Part shown: one piece after another, positions 9,080-17,791 of the stretch
Position numbering within the stretch: position 1 is the stretch's first letter
How the letters are laid out: the number at the start of each line of letters is the position of its first letter
Source of the DNA: Gluconobacter aidae
Lineage (GTDB): Bacteria; Pseudomonadota; Alphaproteobacteria; Acetobacterales; Acetobacteraceae
Assembly (NCBI RefSeq): GCF_009547075.1
Contig: NZ_WIPH01000016.1
Span: forward strand, 1 to 57,176
Length of the DNA: 57,176 nucleotides
Direction of reading: 5' to 3'
The notes under the pieces: model-generated
What the model was told of the DNA's origin: nothing
The model's database searches: none
Seen by the model: the letters and a program-made list of their open reading frames with translations, nothing else
Program-made: the position numbers and the translations under genes

Positions 9080-11113
9080 TCACGAATGTGTGTTCGTTTT
9101 AGGTACATTATCACAAAGTTCCGCAAGCCATGCCGTTGCCATGCCATCGGACGGCGCCCGCCAATCGCCCCGTGGGGAGAGAGACCCACCGGCAACCAGC
9201 TTCGGACCATTGGGCATGGCCGAGCGTTTGAACTGGCTTGTCCCGAAAAACCGCCGCAGAAACACCTCCAGCCAGTGCCTGATCTCGCCCAGATCGTAGG
9301 CAATCTTCCGGTCCTGCGGATAATGCTCGGGCCATGTTCCGCGGGATGCGTCGCTCCAGGCCACCTCCGCCAGGAACGCGATCCGTGACGGTCTGAAGCC
9401 GTGACGCAGAATATGATAAAGTGTGAAATCCTGAAGCGGATACGGCCCGATCGTCTGTTCCGTACTCTGAACGCCCTGTCCCATATCGGGCACAAGTTCC
9501 GGTGTGATCTCAGCGCTGACGATCCGTTCCAGAACCGGCCTCACGCCCTCACCCAGTTTTCCCTCACGCGCCAGCCAGCGGATAACGTGCTGGATCAGCG
9601 TCTTCGGCATCCCGGCATTGACGTTGTAATGGGACATCTGGTCCCCCACGCCATAGGTACACCAGCCCAGCGCCAGTTCCGACAGATCCCCCGTCCCGAT
9701 GACGATCCCGTTGCGGTAGTTGGCGATCCTGAACAGGAAATCCGTCCGCAGACCCGCCTGCACGTTCTCGAACGTAATGTCATGAACAGGCTGCCCCCCG
9801 GCGAAAGGATGGCCGATCCCCGCCAGCATCGTCTGAGCCGTCGGCCGGATATCCAGTTCGTTCACCTCAACGCCCAGCGCCTCCATGAGCGCATGAGCCA
9901 GCGAGCGGCTCTCCGTTCCCGTCGCAAAACCGGGCATGGTGTAGGCGAGAACATGCGTCCGCGGCCAGCCAAGCTCATCCGCCGCCCGCACCGCTACAAG
10001 GAGCGCCAGCGTACTGTCCAGGCCGCCTGAAACGCCGATCACAGCCCGCCGCGCCCCGCTCGCCTGCAAACGGCGACGCAGGGCGCTGACCTGAATGGTC
10101 CAGCCTTCATAGCAGTCCCGCGCCAGCGTCCGCGCATCGGACGGCACGAACGGAAACCGCACGACCTCCCGCTTCAGCCCCAGATCCGTCATGGGCGGCG
10201 CAAGCGTGAACCCAACGGTCCGGAACGCTTGGCCCGGCTGCCCGAACTGGCCCGTCCGCATCCGCTCCTGCCGCAGAAGATCCAGATCCACATCCGCCAC
10301 GACCAGACGCTCGCCCTGCGGAAAACGGTCCGACTGGGCCAGAAGCCGCCCGGCCTCATGGATCGAGACCTGCCCGTCCCAGGCCAAATCGGTCGTGGAC
10401 TCCCCTTCGCCCGCCGCCGCATAGGTATAGGCCGTCAGCGTCCGCATGGACTGCGCCTGACACAGAAGCGACCGGTCATCCGTCCGCCCGATCGTCACAG
10501 GCGACGCGGACGGATTGAGAATGACCGTCGCCCCCGCCTCCGCCAGCTTCCCGCTTGGCGGAGACGCCACCCACAGATCCTCACAGATCTCCACGCCCAG
10601 CGTCAGCCCGCGCATATCCTCGGCCTGGAACAGAAGATCCGTCCCGAACGGCACCTCTTCACCAAACAGCCGGATCGTCCCGGACGTCTGAAGCCCGGAC
10701 GTGAAATACCGTGGCTCGTAGAATTCCCGGTAGCGCGGCAGATGCGATTTCGGCACCACACCCAGAACCCGTCCGCGATGCACGGCCGCCGCACAGTTAT
10801 AAAGCAGATCCCCCCGCACCAGTGGCAGCCCCACAACCGCGACGGACAGCAGTTCCCGAGACCCCGCGACAACCTGCCGGAGCGCCTCGACCGCCCCGTC
10901 GAGCACCACATCCTGAAACCGCAGATCATCCAGCGTGTAGCCCGTCAGCCCCAGTTCCGGAAACACCACCGCCGCTACGCCCTGCCGGTCACAATCGCGC
11001 AGAACCCCCAGAACCCGCTCGCCATTCTTCAGCGGATCGGCAAGCGTCACCGGCAGCGTACAGGCCGCGATCCGGGCGAACCCCTGGTGATACAGGGAAC
11101 GGAACAGGGTCAT
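9080..11113 (-). CDS. nadE: Glutamine-dependent NAD+ synthetase
   Basis: This enzyme converts deamido-NAD+ to NAD+ with ATP and ammonia from glutamine. The N-terminal nitrilase-type amidase domain has its triad visible in VVFPELGLTGYT (Glu), PKSHLPRY (Lys) and VEICEDLW (Cys). The C-terminal synthetase domain has the ATP loop GVSGGLDST. The chosen ATG at 11113 has GGAGG seven bases upstream and gives 677 residues starting MTLFRSLYHQGFARIAACT, the normal start for the family. A longer in-frame reading from 11191 would add 26 unrelated residues. The gene is divergent from a small DUF1328 gene. Confidence 0.95.
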   Translation of the reverse strand: MTLFRSLYHQGFARIAACTLPVTLADPLKNGERVLGVLRDCDRQGVAAVVFPELGLTGYTLDDLRFQDVVLDGAVEALRQVVAGSRELLSVAVVGLPLVRGDLLYNCAAAVHRGRVLGVVPKSHLPRYREFYEPRYFTSGLQTSGTIRLFGEEVPFGTDLLFQAEDMRGLTLGVEICEDLWVASPPSGKLAEAGATVILNPSASPVTIGRTDDRSLLCQAQSMRTLTAYTYAAAGEGESTTDLAWDGQVSIHEAGRLLAQSDRFPQGERLVVADVDLDLLRQERMRTGQFGQPGQAFRTVGFTLAPPMTDLGLKREVVRFPFVPSDARTLARDCYEGWTIQVSALRRRLQASGARRAVIGVSGGLDSTLALLVAVRAADELGWPRTHVLAYTMPGFATGTESRSLAHALMEALGVEVNELDIRPTAQTMLAGIGHPFAGGQPVHDITFENVQAGLRTDFLFRIANYRNGIVIGTGDLSELALGWCTYGVGDQMSHYNVNAGMPKTLIQHVIRWLAREGKLGEGVRPVLERIVSAEITPELVPDMGQGVQSTEQTIGPYPLQDFTLYHILRHGFRPSRIAFLAEVAWSDASRGTWPEHYPQDRKIAYDLGEIRHWLEVFLRRFFGTSQFKRSAMPNGPKLVAGGSLSPRGDWRAPSDGMATAWLAELCDNVPKTNTHS

Positions 11114-11305
11114 GTTGGTCCTCCGGCAGGCAGGATGTCCGAACACAGGAATCCGACCCATGGAAATATCGACAAAGGGCTTCCCAGGCACAGCCCCCGC
11201 ATAAAACGGATGTTGCGAAAATGAACCTGTTCACTCCGCCGCCGTTCAGCCTTTTCACACCCCGCCTCTCCCTCAGAGGGTGCTACTGACAAAGGAGACA
11301 GTCCC

Positions 11306-11482
11306 ATGGACCTGCTACGCTGGACCATTGCCTTCCTTATCCTCGCCTTATGTGCCGCGGTGCTGGGCTTTGGCGGAATTTCGGCAGATTTTGCCTATAT
11401 CGGCAAGATCCTTTTCTTCATCTTCCTGGTGCTGCTGATTATCAGCCTCGTCTTCGGGCGCGGACGCGGCACGCGCCTCTGA
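11306..11482 (+). CDS. Small DUF1328 membrane protein (YtjA-like)
   Basis: This 58-residue protein starts [20 protein letters not shown] and has two membrane segments separated by [14 protein letters not shown], the pattern of the DUF1328 family. It ends with the basic tail [15 protein letters not shown] sits nine bases before the ATG. Family members are small inner-membrane proteins of unknown function, often linked to stress responses. It is transcribed away from nadE and converges on dsbB, whose stop is only ten bases beyond its own stop. Confidence 0.88.
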   Translation: MDLLRWTIAFLILALCAAVLGFGGISADFAYIGKILFFIFLVLLIISLVFGRGRGTRL

Positions 11483-11491
11483 TCCCACCCC

Positions 11492-12007
11492 TCAACGTCG
11501 GGAGCGGCCCATGCGGAAGCTCCCGATCAGAGCTACCACGAACACCACAACCGCATACAGACCACCCAGTTCCGTCATGGAGACGGGCAGACCGAACAGG
11601 TAATCCGGCGAATCACACGGTTTGTTCGGCCGTGCGGGCATCGCCGACATCCAGTCCTTGAAGTTGCCCCCGTGAAAGACCGGGGCCCTGCATTCCGGCG
11701 CCGGGCTGGGCCAGAACCTGTGCTCCACACCCGCATGCAGCACCGCCAGCCCGATACTGGTCATCAGGCACAGAAGCCCGAAGAAAACCCCATACCGGGC
11801 ATAGCGCTTCGGCAGCACGATCGTGATGATCCCGAGCCCGATCAGCACCCACCAAGGGCGCCTTTCCCACAGGCACAGCTCACAGGGCGCAAGCTTCAGC
11901 CAGTGCTCGGCAAACCAGACGACCCCGAGCGCCACCAGTCCCGCCAGAACATACAGACCACCCAGCGCAGACGTTGAAACGGGGCGGTATGTTCTGTTCA
12001 GTGACAC
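11492..12007 (-). CDS. dsbB: Disulfide bond formation protein B
   Basis: This inner-membrane quinone reductase reoxidises the periplasmic DsbA. The 171-residue sequence shows four membrane segments and both cysteine pairs: the quinone-proximal CXXC in PCELC, and the second periplasmic pair in PECRAP and KPCDSP. Its start overlaps the end of otsA by ten bases, so it is probably translated from the same messenger as the trehalose genes, although no functional link is evident. No dsbA is visible in the window. Confidence 0.88.
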   Translation of the reverse strand: MSLNRTYRPVSTSALGGLYVLAGLVALGVVWFAEHWLKLAPCELCLWERRPWWVLIGLGIITIVLPKRYARYGVFFGLLCLMTSIGLAVLHAGVEHRFWPSPAPECRAPVFHGGNFKDWMSAMPARPNKPCDSPDYLFGLPVSMTELGGLYAVVVFVVALIGSFRMGRSRR

Positions 12008-13341
12008 GGACGGATCGCCTCCAGACTATCAAGAAACTGCTTGGACCAGCTCCCCGCCGTATTGCGGGAAACCTCGTCATACATCGCGGACCATGCCGCA
12101 TGACGGGCCTGCACGTCCATGGTCAGGCCGATATGAAGCGCATCGGCCATCCCTTCCGCGTCCAGCGGATTGATCAGAAGCGCCTCGGGCATTTCCGGAG
12201 CCGCCCCCGCAAAGCGCGACAGCACCAGCACGCCTGGATCCTCCTCGTCCTGAGCCGCGATGAACTCCTTGGCGACGAGATTCATGCCATCCCTCAGCGG
12301 CGTGACAAACCCCACATCCGCCATCCGGTACAGCCCGGCCAGAATATCGCGTCCGATCGGCCAGGTCGTGTACCGGATCGGCACCCAGTCCGGCGTACCG
12401 TAGGCACCGTTGATCGTCCCGACCAGCCCGTCCAGCTCTTCCTTGAGCAGACGATAGCTCTCCACCCCCCCCCGGGACACCGGTGTGACCTGAAGAAACG
12501 TCACCTGCCCCCGATGCTCGGGGTAGTTCTTCAGCAGAGCCTCGAATCCTTTCATCCGCTCCGGCAGACCCTTGGAATAATCCAGCCGGTCCACCCCCAT
12601 GATCAGGCGCGTTCCCTCCAGCGTATCCATGATCTTCACCACCTCGTCGGAGGCGGCGCTTTCAATCGCCTGCTGGCGGAAACTGACAGGATCAATCCCG
12701 ATCGGCACGGCCTCGACCGCCACCTTCAGCCCATAGGCCCTGAAACATCCGCTGAGATTGGCCTCGTCTTCCGGCGTCTGCACCCCGATCAGATCACAGG
12801 CCGCCAGTCCGGTCAGCAGCATGTCGAGCCTGGGCAGCAGACGCGCCACGCTCCAGGGCGGAAACGGAATATGCAGGAAGAACCCGATCCGCCCCGTCAC
12901 GCCCCGGTCCCGCAGCATCTTGCCCAGCGGAAACAGGTGATAGTCATGGATCCAGACCGTATCATCCGGCTCCAGAAGCCCGACCAGACGATCCGCGAAG
13001 ACCTCGTTCGCCTCATAATAGGCGTCACAGTCCTCACGGGTGTAGCGGATCAGGTTGGTCCTGTAATGGCACAGAGGCCACAGGACACCGTTGGAAAAGT
13101 TCAGATAGAACCGGTCATACTGCCTCTGGGTCAGGTCGAACGTCACGTAATTGACGTTCCCCACCTGCTCGCTCTGGACAGGCCGGTCGGCCGCATCCGC
13201 ATGCTGATGGCCCGACCACCCGAACCACAGGGTCTCCTGCGTCTGTACCGCATCATACAGACCAACCGTCAGCCCTCCGGCAGGCTGCGTCCGCTCCCCA
13301 GGGGCAGGCGTCCGGTTGGAAACAATGATCAGGCGCCCCAT
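11998..13341 (-). CDS. otsA: Trehalose-6-phosphate synthase
   Basis: This GT20 enzyme joins UDP-glucose and glucose-6-phosphate to trehalose-6-phosphate. The 447-residue sequence begins MGRLIIVSNRTPAP and contains the family blocks WFGWSG, VWIHDYHLFPLG (acceptor site), GVDRLDYSKGLPERM (nucleotide-sugar site) and LRDGMNLVAKEFIAAQ. Length is normal for bacterial OtsA. Its start overlaps the end of otsB by 13 bases, so synthase and phosphatase are translationally coupled. Trehalose is an osmotic and desiccation protectant, sensible for a bacterium of sugar-rich habitats. Confidence 0.96.
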   Translation of the reverse strand: MGRLIIVSNRTPAPGERTQPAGGLTVGLYDAVQTQETLWFGWSGHQHADAADRPVQSEQVGNVNYVTFDLTQRQYDRFYLNFSNGVLWPLCHYRTNLIRYTREDCDAYYEANEVFADRLVGLLEPDDTVWIHDYHLFPLGKMLRDRGVTGRIGFFLHIPFPPWSVARLLPRLDMLLTGLAACDLIGVQTPEDEANLSGCFRAYGLKVAVEAVPIGIDPVSFRQQAIESAASDEVVKIMDTLEGTRLIMGVDRLDYSKGLPERMKGFEALLKNYPEHRGQVTFLQVTPVSRGGVESYRLLKEELDGLVGTINGAYGTPDWVPIRYTTWPIGRDILAGLYRMADVGFVTPLRDGMNLVAKEFIAAQDEEDPGVLVLSRFAGAAPEMPEALLINPLDAEGMADALHIGLTMDVQARHAAWSAMYDEVSRNTAGSWSKQFLDSLEAIRPCH

Positions 13342-14093
13342 CCGCGTCCCTCCGACAGATCATGCAGCCAGCGCCGGAACGTGGCCGCATCTGGAAAATC
13401 ATCGGGAATGAGCCAGCCTGCGCCCCCCATCTGGCGCGCAGCCCTCACCCCGTCGCGGTCCGTGACGTCGTCACCCGCAAAAACCGGAAGCCGCCCCTCA
13501 AAAGGCGGTTCCGCCATCAGCTCCCGCAACGCCTTGCCCTTGTCGATCCCCACTGGCCGGAGTTCGATGGCCATCTGGGCATCCTGGAGATGAAAGCCGT
13601 GACTTTCTGCGGGCCAGGCCGACGCCAGCGCCCGAAAAGCGGCTTCAGCCTCAGGCGCACGACGGTAATGCAGCACCATTCCAGCTTTTTTGTGTTCAAC
13701 ACTGGCGCCCGGATGATCTGCCGCGGCCTTTTCAACAGCCCGCACCCATTCCCCGGGCACAACGGGCAGTTCCCGCTCCCGTAACGCCTGACCGGGCGCG
13801 TGACGCATCATCACGCCGTGCTCGCCGGCCACGGCATGGGGAATATCCGGCAGGAAATGATCGATCTGTGCGATGGGCCGGCCGGTAATGATCGCAAGCG
13901 CGCCATCGAGCATGTCCCGAAGACGCACCAGATCCGCGGCGAGCCCTTCCGGCACCCGGACGCTTTCCGGGGTAGGCGCGATGTCGACAAGCGTTCCATC
14001 GAAATCAAGCAGCAGAGCTGCCCGGGACGGGGGAAAGGGAACCTGAATCATGAAGCTGTCATTTCTTCCTGTTTCTGGGTCATTCCGCCCCAT
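13329..14093 (-). CDS. otsB: Trehalose-6-phosphate phosphatase
   Basis: This HAD-superfamily phosphatase dephosphorylates trehalose-6-phosphate to trehalose. Visible motifs are LLLDFDGTLVD (nucleophile Asp), AIITGRPIAQID and the late FAGDDVTDRDG that binds magnesium. Two starts are possible. The ATG at 14093 has AAGGTG just upstream and sits six bases after the previous stop. The ATG at 14051 gives MIQVPFPPSR, which fits the family better but has a more distant AGGAAG. The gene is first in the coupled otsB-otsA-dsbB set and follows the DUF2155 gene. Confidence 0.93.
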   Translation of the reverse strand: MGRNDPETGRNDSFMIQVPFPPSRAALLLDFDGTLVDIAPTPESVRVPEGLAADLVRLRDMLDGALAIITGRPIAQIDHFLPDIPHAVAGEHGVMMRHAPGQALRERELPVVPGEWVRAVEKAAADHPGASVEHKKAGMVLHYRRAPEAEAAFRALASAWPAESHGFHLQDAQMAIELRPVGIDKGKALRELMAEPPFEGRLPVFAGDDVTDRDGVRAARQMGGAGWLIPDDFPDAATFRRWLHDLSEGRGWGA

Positions 14094-14099
14094 CCCACC

Positions 14100-14789
14100 T
14101 TATTCGAGGCCGGGATCAGCCTCGGGAGGTGACAGGGGCTGCCCCGAAGGCTGCGCTGGCATGGCCGGAGCAAGGGACGGCGCCGCACCGCTGGGAGGCG
14201 CGAGCGGAATGGGATTATGACTGTCCGGAGCAAGCGGTACAGGACCGCCTGAGGCAGAACCGGGCTGGGATGCCGGAGCATCGCCGCCTTCTTCCACCGG
14301 AACCTCCGCACTGGCGAGCACGGGCGCCTTCACCTCAGGCAGAGGCCCCGCCTGAGGTGCCGTCGGCGCTCCCGCGCAGGAGACAACGCGCACATCATAC
14401 AAAGGGCTGCCATAAGTTGCGACAGAAGGTTCCTGAGCCAGCATCCAGCCATCGAAAGGCGGACGCTGCGGATCGCTGCTGTCCTTCAGATGCAGCAGGG
14501 CTCCGGCATCCGCTGCCAGCGTCTGCGGCCGGCTGACACAGGCTTCGACACCCACGGAAAGACCGTGATAGGTCGCGCTCCCGCCCACGGGAATCGTGAG
14601 AAGCTCCAGATGGGCGTCCAGCCGGTCCAGCACACGCACCACGGCCTGCGACTGCCCCTGCCAGGTCGCAGCCGGATACATCGCCGGAGGCGCCACACCT
14701 GTCGCGGCCCACGCGCCCGAAATCCCGCCCAGCAGAATCATTCCGGCAGCCCCGCACCACAGAACCCGGTCCGACCAGAGTGTCATCAT
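14100..14789 (-). CDS. DUF2155 protein, exported
   Basis: This 229-residue protein has an N-terminal signal or anchor sequence (residues 8-29, ending GAWA). The DUF2155 core follows (about 55-140), ending in FDGWMLAQEPSVATYGSPLYDVRVVSC. A long Pro/Ala/Gly-rich, probably disordered tail completes it. DUF2155 is largely alphaproteobacterial and its function is unknown; it often sits next to MlaD-like genes, as here. AGGAG is eight bases before the ATG, which overlaps the preceding stop in an ATGA arrangement, indicating translational coupling. It is probably periplasmic and may act in the cell envelope. Confidence 0.8.
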   Translation of the reverse strand: MMTLWSDRVLWCGAAGMILLGGISGAWAATGVAPPAMYPAATWQGQSQAVVRVLDRLDAHLELLTIPVGGSATYHGLSVGVEACVSRPQTLAADAGALLHLKDSSDPQRPPFDGWMLAQEPSVATYGSPLYDVRVVSCAGAPTAPQAGPLPEVKAPVLASAEVPVEEGGDAPASQPGSASGGPVPLAPDSHNPIPLAPPSGAAPSLAPAMPAQPSGQPLSPPEADPGLE

Positions 14790-15028
14790 GACTCTTTCTC
14801 CTGAGCCTCACCCTGCAAAGGGCTCTTCAGATCGGACAGCATGGCCTGAAACGTCTGCATCATCGCCTGAGGCGCAACACCCATCAGAACCCCATCATCA
14901 AATGCATCCTGAAGGGCCTGACGCAGCTCGGCATCGTTTTCCCGCAGGATCTGGACCTTCTCCACACAGGACACAGGATTGCCCTCGTGGTCGACCCACA
15001 GAAACGCACTTTTCTGCGCATCCGTCAT
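14786..15028 (-). CDS. Small conserved protein of unknown function
   Basis: This 80-residue acidic protein (starts MTDAQKSAFLWVDHEG) has no membrane segment and no recognised motif. It lies between mlaD and the DUF2155 gene, three bases after the mlaD stop and overlapping the DUF2155 start, so the three are one translational unit. The context points to a role alongside MlaD and DUF2155, but nothing in the sequence reveals what it does. Confidence 0.7.
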   Translation of the reverse strand: MTDAQKSAFLWVDHEGNPVSCVEKVQILRENDAELRQALQDAFDDGVLMGVAPQAMMQTFQAMLSDLKSPLQGEAQEKES

Positions 15029-15031
15029 GTC

Positions 15032-15556
15032 TCAGGGCTCATCCGCAAGACTACCCGCCGCAGGCTTTCCCGCAGCGGCCTTCTGGCTCTTCTGCAGCGA
15101 ATCCGTCACGGAGAAAATGAACTTGCTCAGAAGCTGCTCCAGACTGATGGAGCCCTGCGTCTCGGTCATGACACCGCCCGGCTTCACCACCGAATCCGCT
15201 CCACCCGGCGACAACGCGATATATTTTCCGCCCAGCAGACTGTCAGACGTCACGATCGCAGCGGAATCCGTTGGCAGCTTTACATCGGGGGCAAGCGTAA
15301 AGGTTACCTGGGCCTGAAAACTCTTGGGATCGACCACGGCGCCGGTCACATGCCCCACGGTAATGCCCGCAAGCCGCACATCGGAACCGACCGTCAGGCC
15401 GTCGATCTGGCTGAAGGACGCATGGACAGGGTAGCCCCCGTCATCGCTCTGATGGTGCCCGACCATTGCCGCGACCAGAAGAGCCGCAAGACAGGCCAGG
15501 ACTGCGAACCCGGCCAGAAGCTCCAGCCGGTCATGGCGGACCGTGACAGCGCTCAT
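15032..15556 (-). CDS. mlaD: MlaD-type lipid transport protein (MCE domain)
   Basis: This is the periplasmic substrate-binding subunit of the Mla pathway, which moves phospholipids between the outer and inner membranes. The 174-residue protein has one N-terminal membrane anchor (about 10-32). A single MCE domain follows, with FSQIDGLTVGSDVRLAGITVGHV and SDSLLGGKYIALSPGG, and an Ala/Lys-rich tail. Length and single-MCE structure match MlaD. GAGG lies eight bases before the ATG. MlaE and MlaF, the usual ABC partners, are not in the window, so this copy stands apart and leads the mlaD-unknown-DUF2155 set. Confidence 0.88.
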   Translation of the reverse strand: MSAVTVRHDRLELLAGFAVLACLAALLVAAMVGHHQSDDGGYPVHASFSQIDGLTVGSDVRLAGITVGHVTGAVVDPKSFQAQVTFTLAPDVKLPTDSAAIVTSDSLLGGKYIALSPGGADSVVKPGGVMTETQGSISLEQLLSKFIFSVTDSLQKSQKAAAGKPAAGSLADEP

Positions 15557-15754
15557 GACGATACCCTCGTGAAAATCATCGTTCCAGCACTACCCGACTC
15601 CGCTTCGCGCGTCCAATCCTCCTACAGAAATCGTCCCCCGGCGGACCCCGGAAAAATGTTATCCCCCATATCCCCATGTTCCCACCCATTAGCGGCCTTC
15701 CGAAGACCCTTTTCCGGCTTACGGGGCGGTGGGCGCAGAGCGTAGATTCATTCC

Positions 15755-17278
15755 ATGACAGCTCGCCTTCACTGGACCGGCGTTCGCATGAGGACGCTTC
15801 AGGTCATGACCGACCCCGACGACAGCGCCCTGCGCTCCGTCACCCTTCCTGCCGCCTGGGATGACGAGGCCGCGCAGGCCCTCTCGCAGATCACCCTGAA
15901 CGGTGGGCCGGTCAGACTTGCCGCGGAAGCAGCCCGCTGGGTGGACACGATCGATGCGTGCCCACCCCTTCCCGGCACTCCGGCCAACACTCCGTCGCCG
16001 GGCCGGAGCCTGTCCTATCTTCTGCTGATGCAGCAGATGGCTCCCAATACCGCGCTGTGGCAGTGCCAGCCCGACCAGACGCCCGGCTTCACCATCCGCC
16101 TGTCCAGCTTCGTGCAGGAGACCGGATTCGCCGCCGAGCATTTCGTCGCCTGCCTCCGTCTGGCCTGCGATGCCCTGCGACGCCTTCACGCCGCGACCCG
16201 GATCGAACGCACAGGTGAGCTGCCCCTGTTCGATCTACCCGCCCAGCCTGAGGACGAAGCCGCAGGCCTCATTCTCCTGACCGATCTCGATGCCTGCCTG
16301 GCAGCACTCGGTCTGGACTATGACAGTGACGACGCCCGCAACGCGGCCTGCGCCATGGCCGCGCTCGCCACCACCGTAGCCCGCGCCGGAACGAAGCTGT
16401 CCCCGCCTTCCATTCCGGAATCACCCCTGCCGGGACTGCGAACCATCGCCTCCTCGGTCTGCGCTGCCGAAGAGGGACGGCATTTCTGCCGGATCGAAAC
16501 CGGATTTTCCGCCCCGGCCCCCACCGAAGGCCTGCTGGGTGTCGAAACCTGCGGCCTCGCCCCGGCCTTCTCGCCCCTGCGCGAAGATGGACATCTGCGC
16601 GCCTCCACGCTGGCCCGACTGGCCTGCCGCGGCCTGACTCCCGAATCCGCTCTGGCGCTCGCTCTGGCTGGCGAGACCCCGCTTCCCCCCGTTCGTCCGC
16701 AGGCCCAGGCGGCCATGCATACTGCCGTAAAGACCGCCGTGGACTTCCTGCCCGCCGTACCAGAACCCGATCTGGCCGACCTTCAGGCCAAACTGGCCCG
16801 TGGCGTGCGCCGCCCGCTTCCCATGCGCCAGACCGGTTTCACCCAGCGGGCAGCCGTCGGCGGTCACAGTCTTTTTATGCGCACCAGCGAGTTCGAAGAC
16901 GGGTCGCTCGGCGAGATCAGCCTCACCCCGCCCCGCGAGAGCCCCATGGCGCGCGGCCTGATGGACTGCCTCGGCCACGCCGTCAGCATCGGCCTGCAAT
17001 ATGGCGCGCCGCTGGAAGCCTTTGTGGAGCGATTCGCCTATACGCGCTTCGGCCCCGCTGGCACCGTCGAAGGCGATCCGTCCACGGCTTACGCGACCTC
17101 CATGCTCGATTATGCCTTCCGCACCCTGTCGGAAGCCTATCTGGGCGAGCACATGCCGGATGCCCCCCGGATCGAACCGAGTTCGGAAGACCCCGCCCCC
17201 ATGCTGCCTTTCGGACGCAACTCCGGCGAAAGCCCGGAATGGAAGAACCGCGGACGCCGTCTGAAACTGGTCAGCTAG
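15755..17278 (+). CDS. Stand-alone protein related to the C-terminal region of B12-dependent ribonucleotide reductase
   Basis: This is a 507-residue protein. Its last 150 residues closely resemble the C-terminal (TSCPD) region of NrdJ. RQTGFTQRAAVGGHSLFMRT, the GSLGEISLTPPRES block, GLQYGAPLEAFVERFAYTRF and the ATSMLDYAFRTLSEAYLG stretch all have counterparts there. The usual 900-1200-residue NrdJ catalytic barrel is absent. Residues 1-350 show no recognised reductase motif, only scattered cysteines. It is therefore not a normal reductase; it may be a diverged regulator or partner, or serve another role. The ATG at 15755 has no clear ribosome site. In-frame ATGs at 15788 and 15806 are alternatives. 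It lies between mlaD (divergent) and the F0 operon. Confidence 0.7.
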   Translation: MTARLHWTGVRMRTLQVMTDPDDSALRSVTLPAAWDDEAAQALSQITLNGGPVRLAAEAARWVDTIDACPPLPGTPANTPSPGRSLSYLLLMQQMAPNTALWQCQPDQTPGFTIRLSSFVQETGFAAEHFVACLRLACDALRRLHAATRIERTGELPLFDLPAQPEDEAAGLILLTDLDACLAALGLDYDSDDARNAACAMAALATTVARAGTKLSPPSIPESPLPGLRTIASSVCAAEEGRHFCRIETGFSAPAPTEGLLGVETCGLAPAFSPLREDGHLRASTLARLACRGLTPESALALALAGETPLPPVRPQAQAAMHTAVKTAVDFLPAVPEPDLADLQAKLARGVRRPLPMRQTGFTQRAAVGGHSLFMRTSEFEDGSLGEISLTPPRESPMARGLMDCLGHAVSIGLQYGAPLEAFVERFAYTRFGPAGTVEGDPSTAYATSMLDYAFRTLSEAYLGEHMPDAPRIEPSSEDPAPMLPFGRNSGESPEWKNRGRRLKLVS

Positions 17279-17318
17279 GCCGAAAACGGGTTTCGGCAGC
17301 TCCGGCGAGCAGAATACA

Positions 17319-17347
17319 TTGACAGTCAACGGACTCGCCGGTAGCTA
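17319..17347 (+). promoter_or_regulatory. Candidate promoter of the F0 ATP synthase operon
   Basis: A perfect -35 box TTGACA (17319-17324) is followed after 17 bases by a weak -10 box TAGCTA (17342-17347). An eight-base inverted repeat, CCGGCGAG (17302-17309) and CTCGCCGG (17334-17341), encloses the -35 box. Confidence 0.45.
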
Positions 17348-17422
17348 GCGCCTGCGCTGAGAAGGAATCCGGTTAAAATGACCGGACAAGAAGGATGCGT
17401 ACAGGGTAAGGGATCAGATCTC

Positions 17423-17791
17423 ATGGGACACGCCCCTGCCGGTGACGACGGAAACTTCGACGAACGCCTCAGGCGTGCCCGTCAGAAGCTCGATCCCCGT
17501 TCAGGGGAATTCGCCGTAACCGACGAGGGTAATGGTGACAGTTCCATGTCATCCCTTGGACTGGCGATCCGCGTGGGGACGGACCTTGTAGCCGGGCTCG
17601 CGGTCGGTGTAGCCATAGGCTACGCGCTGGGTCACTGGTTCGGGTACAGGGCTCTGTTCCTGTCCGTTTTCGCCCTGGCGGGATGTGGTGCCGGCATGTT
17701 GAATGTCTGGCGGGTTTTGAAGGATTCGGACATGGTGTCCGGACCGAAAGATGACGGGAGAAGCCAGCGTGGCAGCCGGATCGACGATTGA
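17423..17791 (+). CDS. atpI: ATP synthase protein I
   Basis: This small membrane protein heads the F0 operon and is thought to help assemble the c-ring or handle magnesium. After a charged N-terminal part (DERLRRARQKLDP), two membrane segments appear around GTDLVAGLAVGVAIGYALGH and FLSVFALAGCGAGMLNVW, the AtpI pattern. AAGGG lies ten bases before the ATG at 17423 (122 residues). An in-frame ATG at 17378, also preceded by AAGGA, would add 15 residues. The end overlaps the atpB start. Confidence 0.88.
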   Translation: MGHAPAGDDGNFDERLRRARQKLDPRSGEFAVTDEGNGDSSMSSLGLAIRVGTDLVAGLAVGVAIGYALGHWFGYRALFLSVFALAGCGAGMLNVWRVLKDSDMVSGPKDDGRSQRGSRIDD

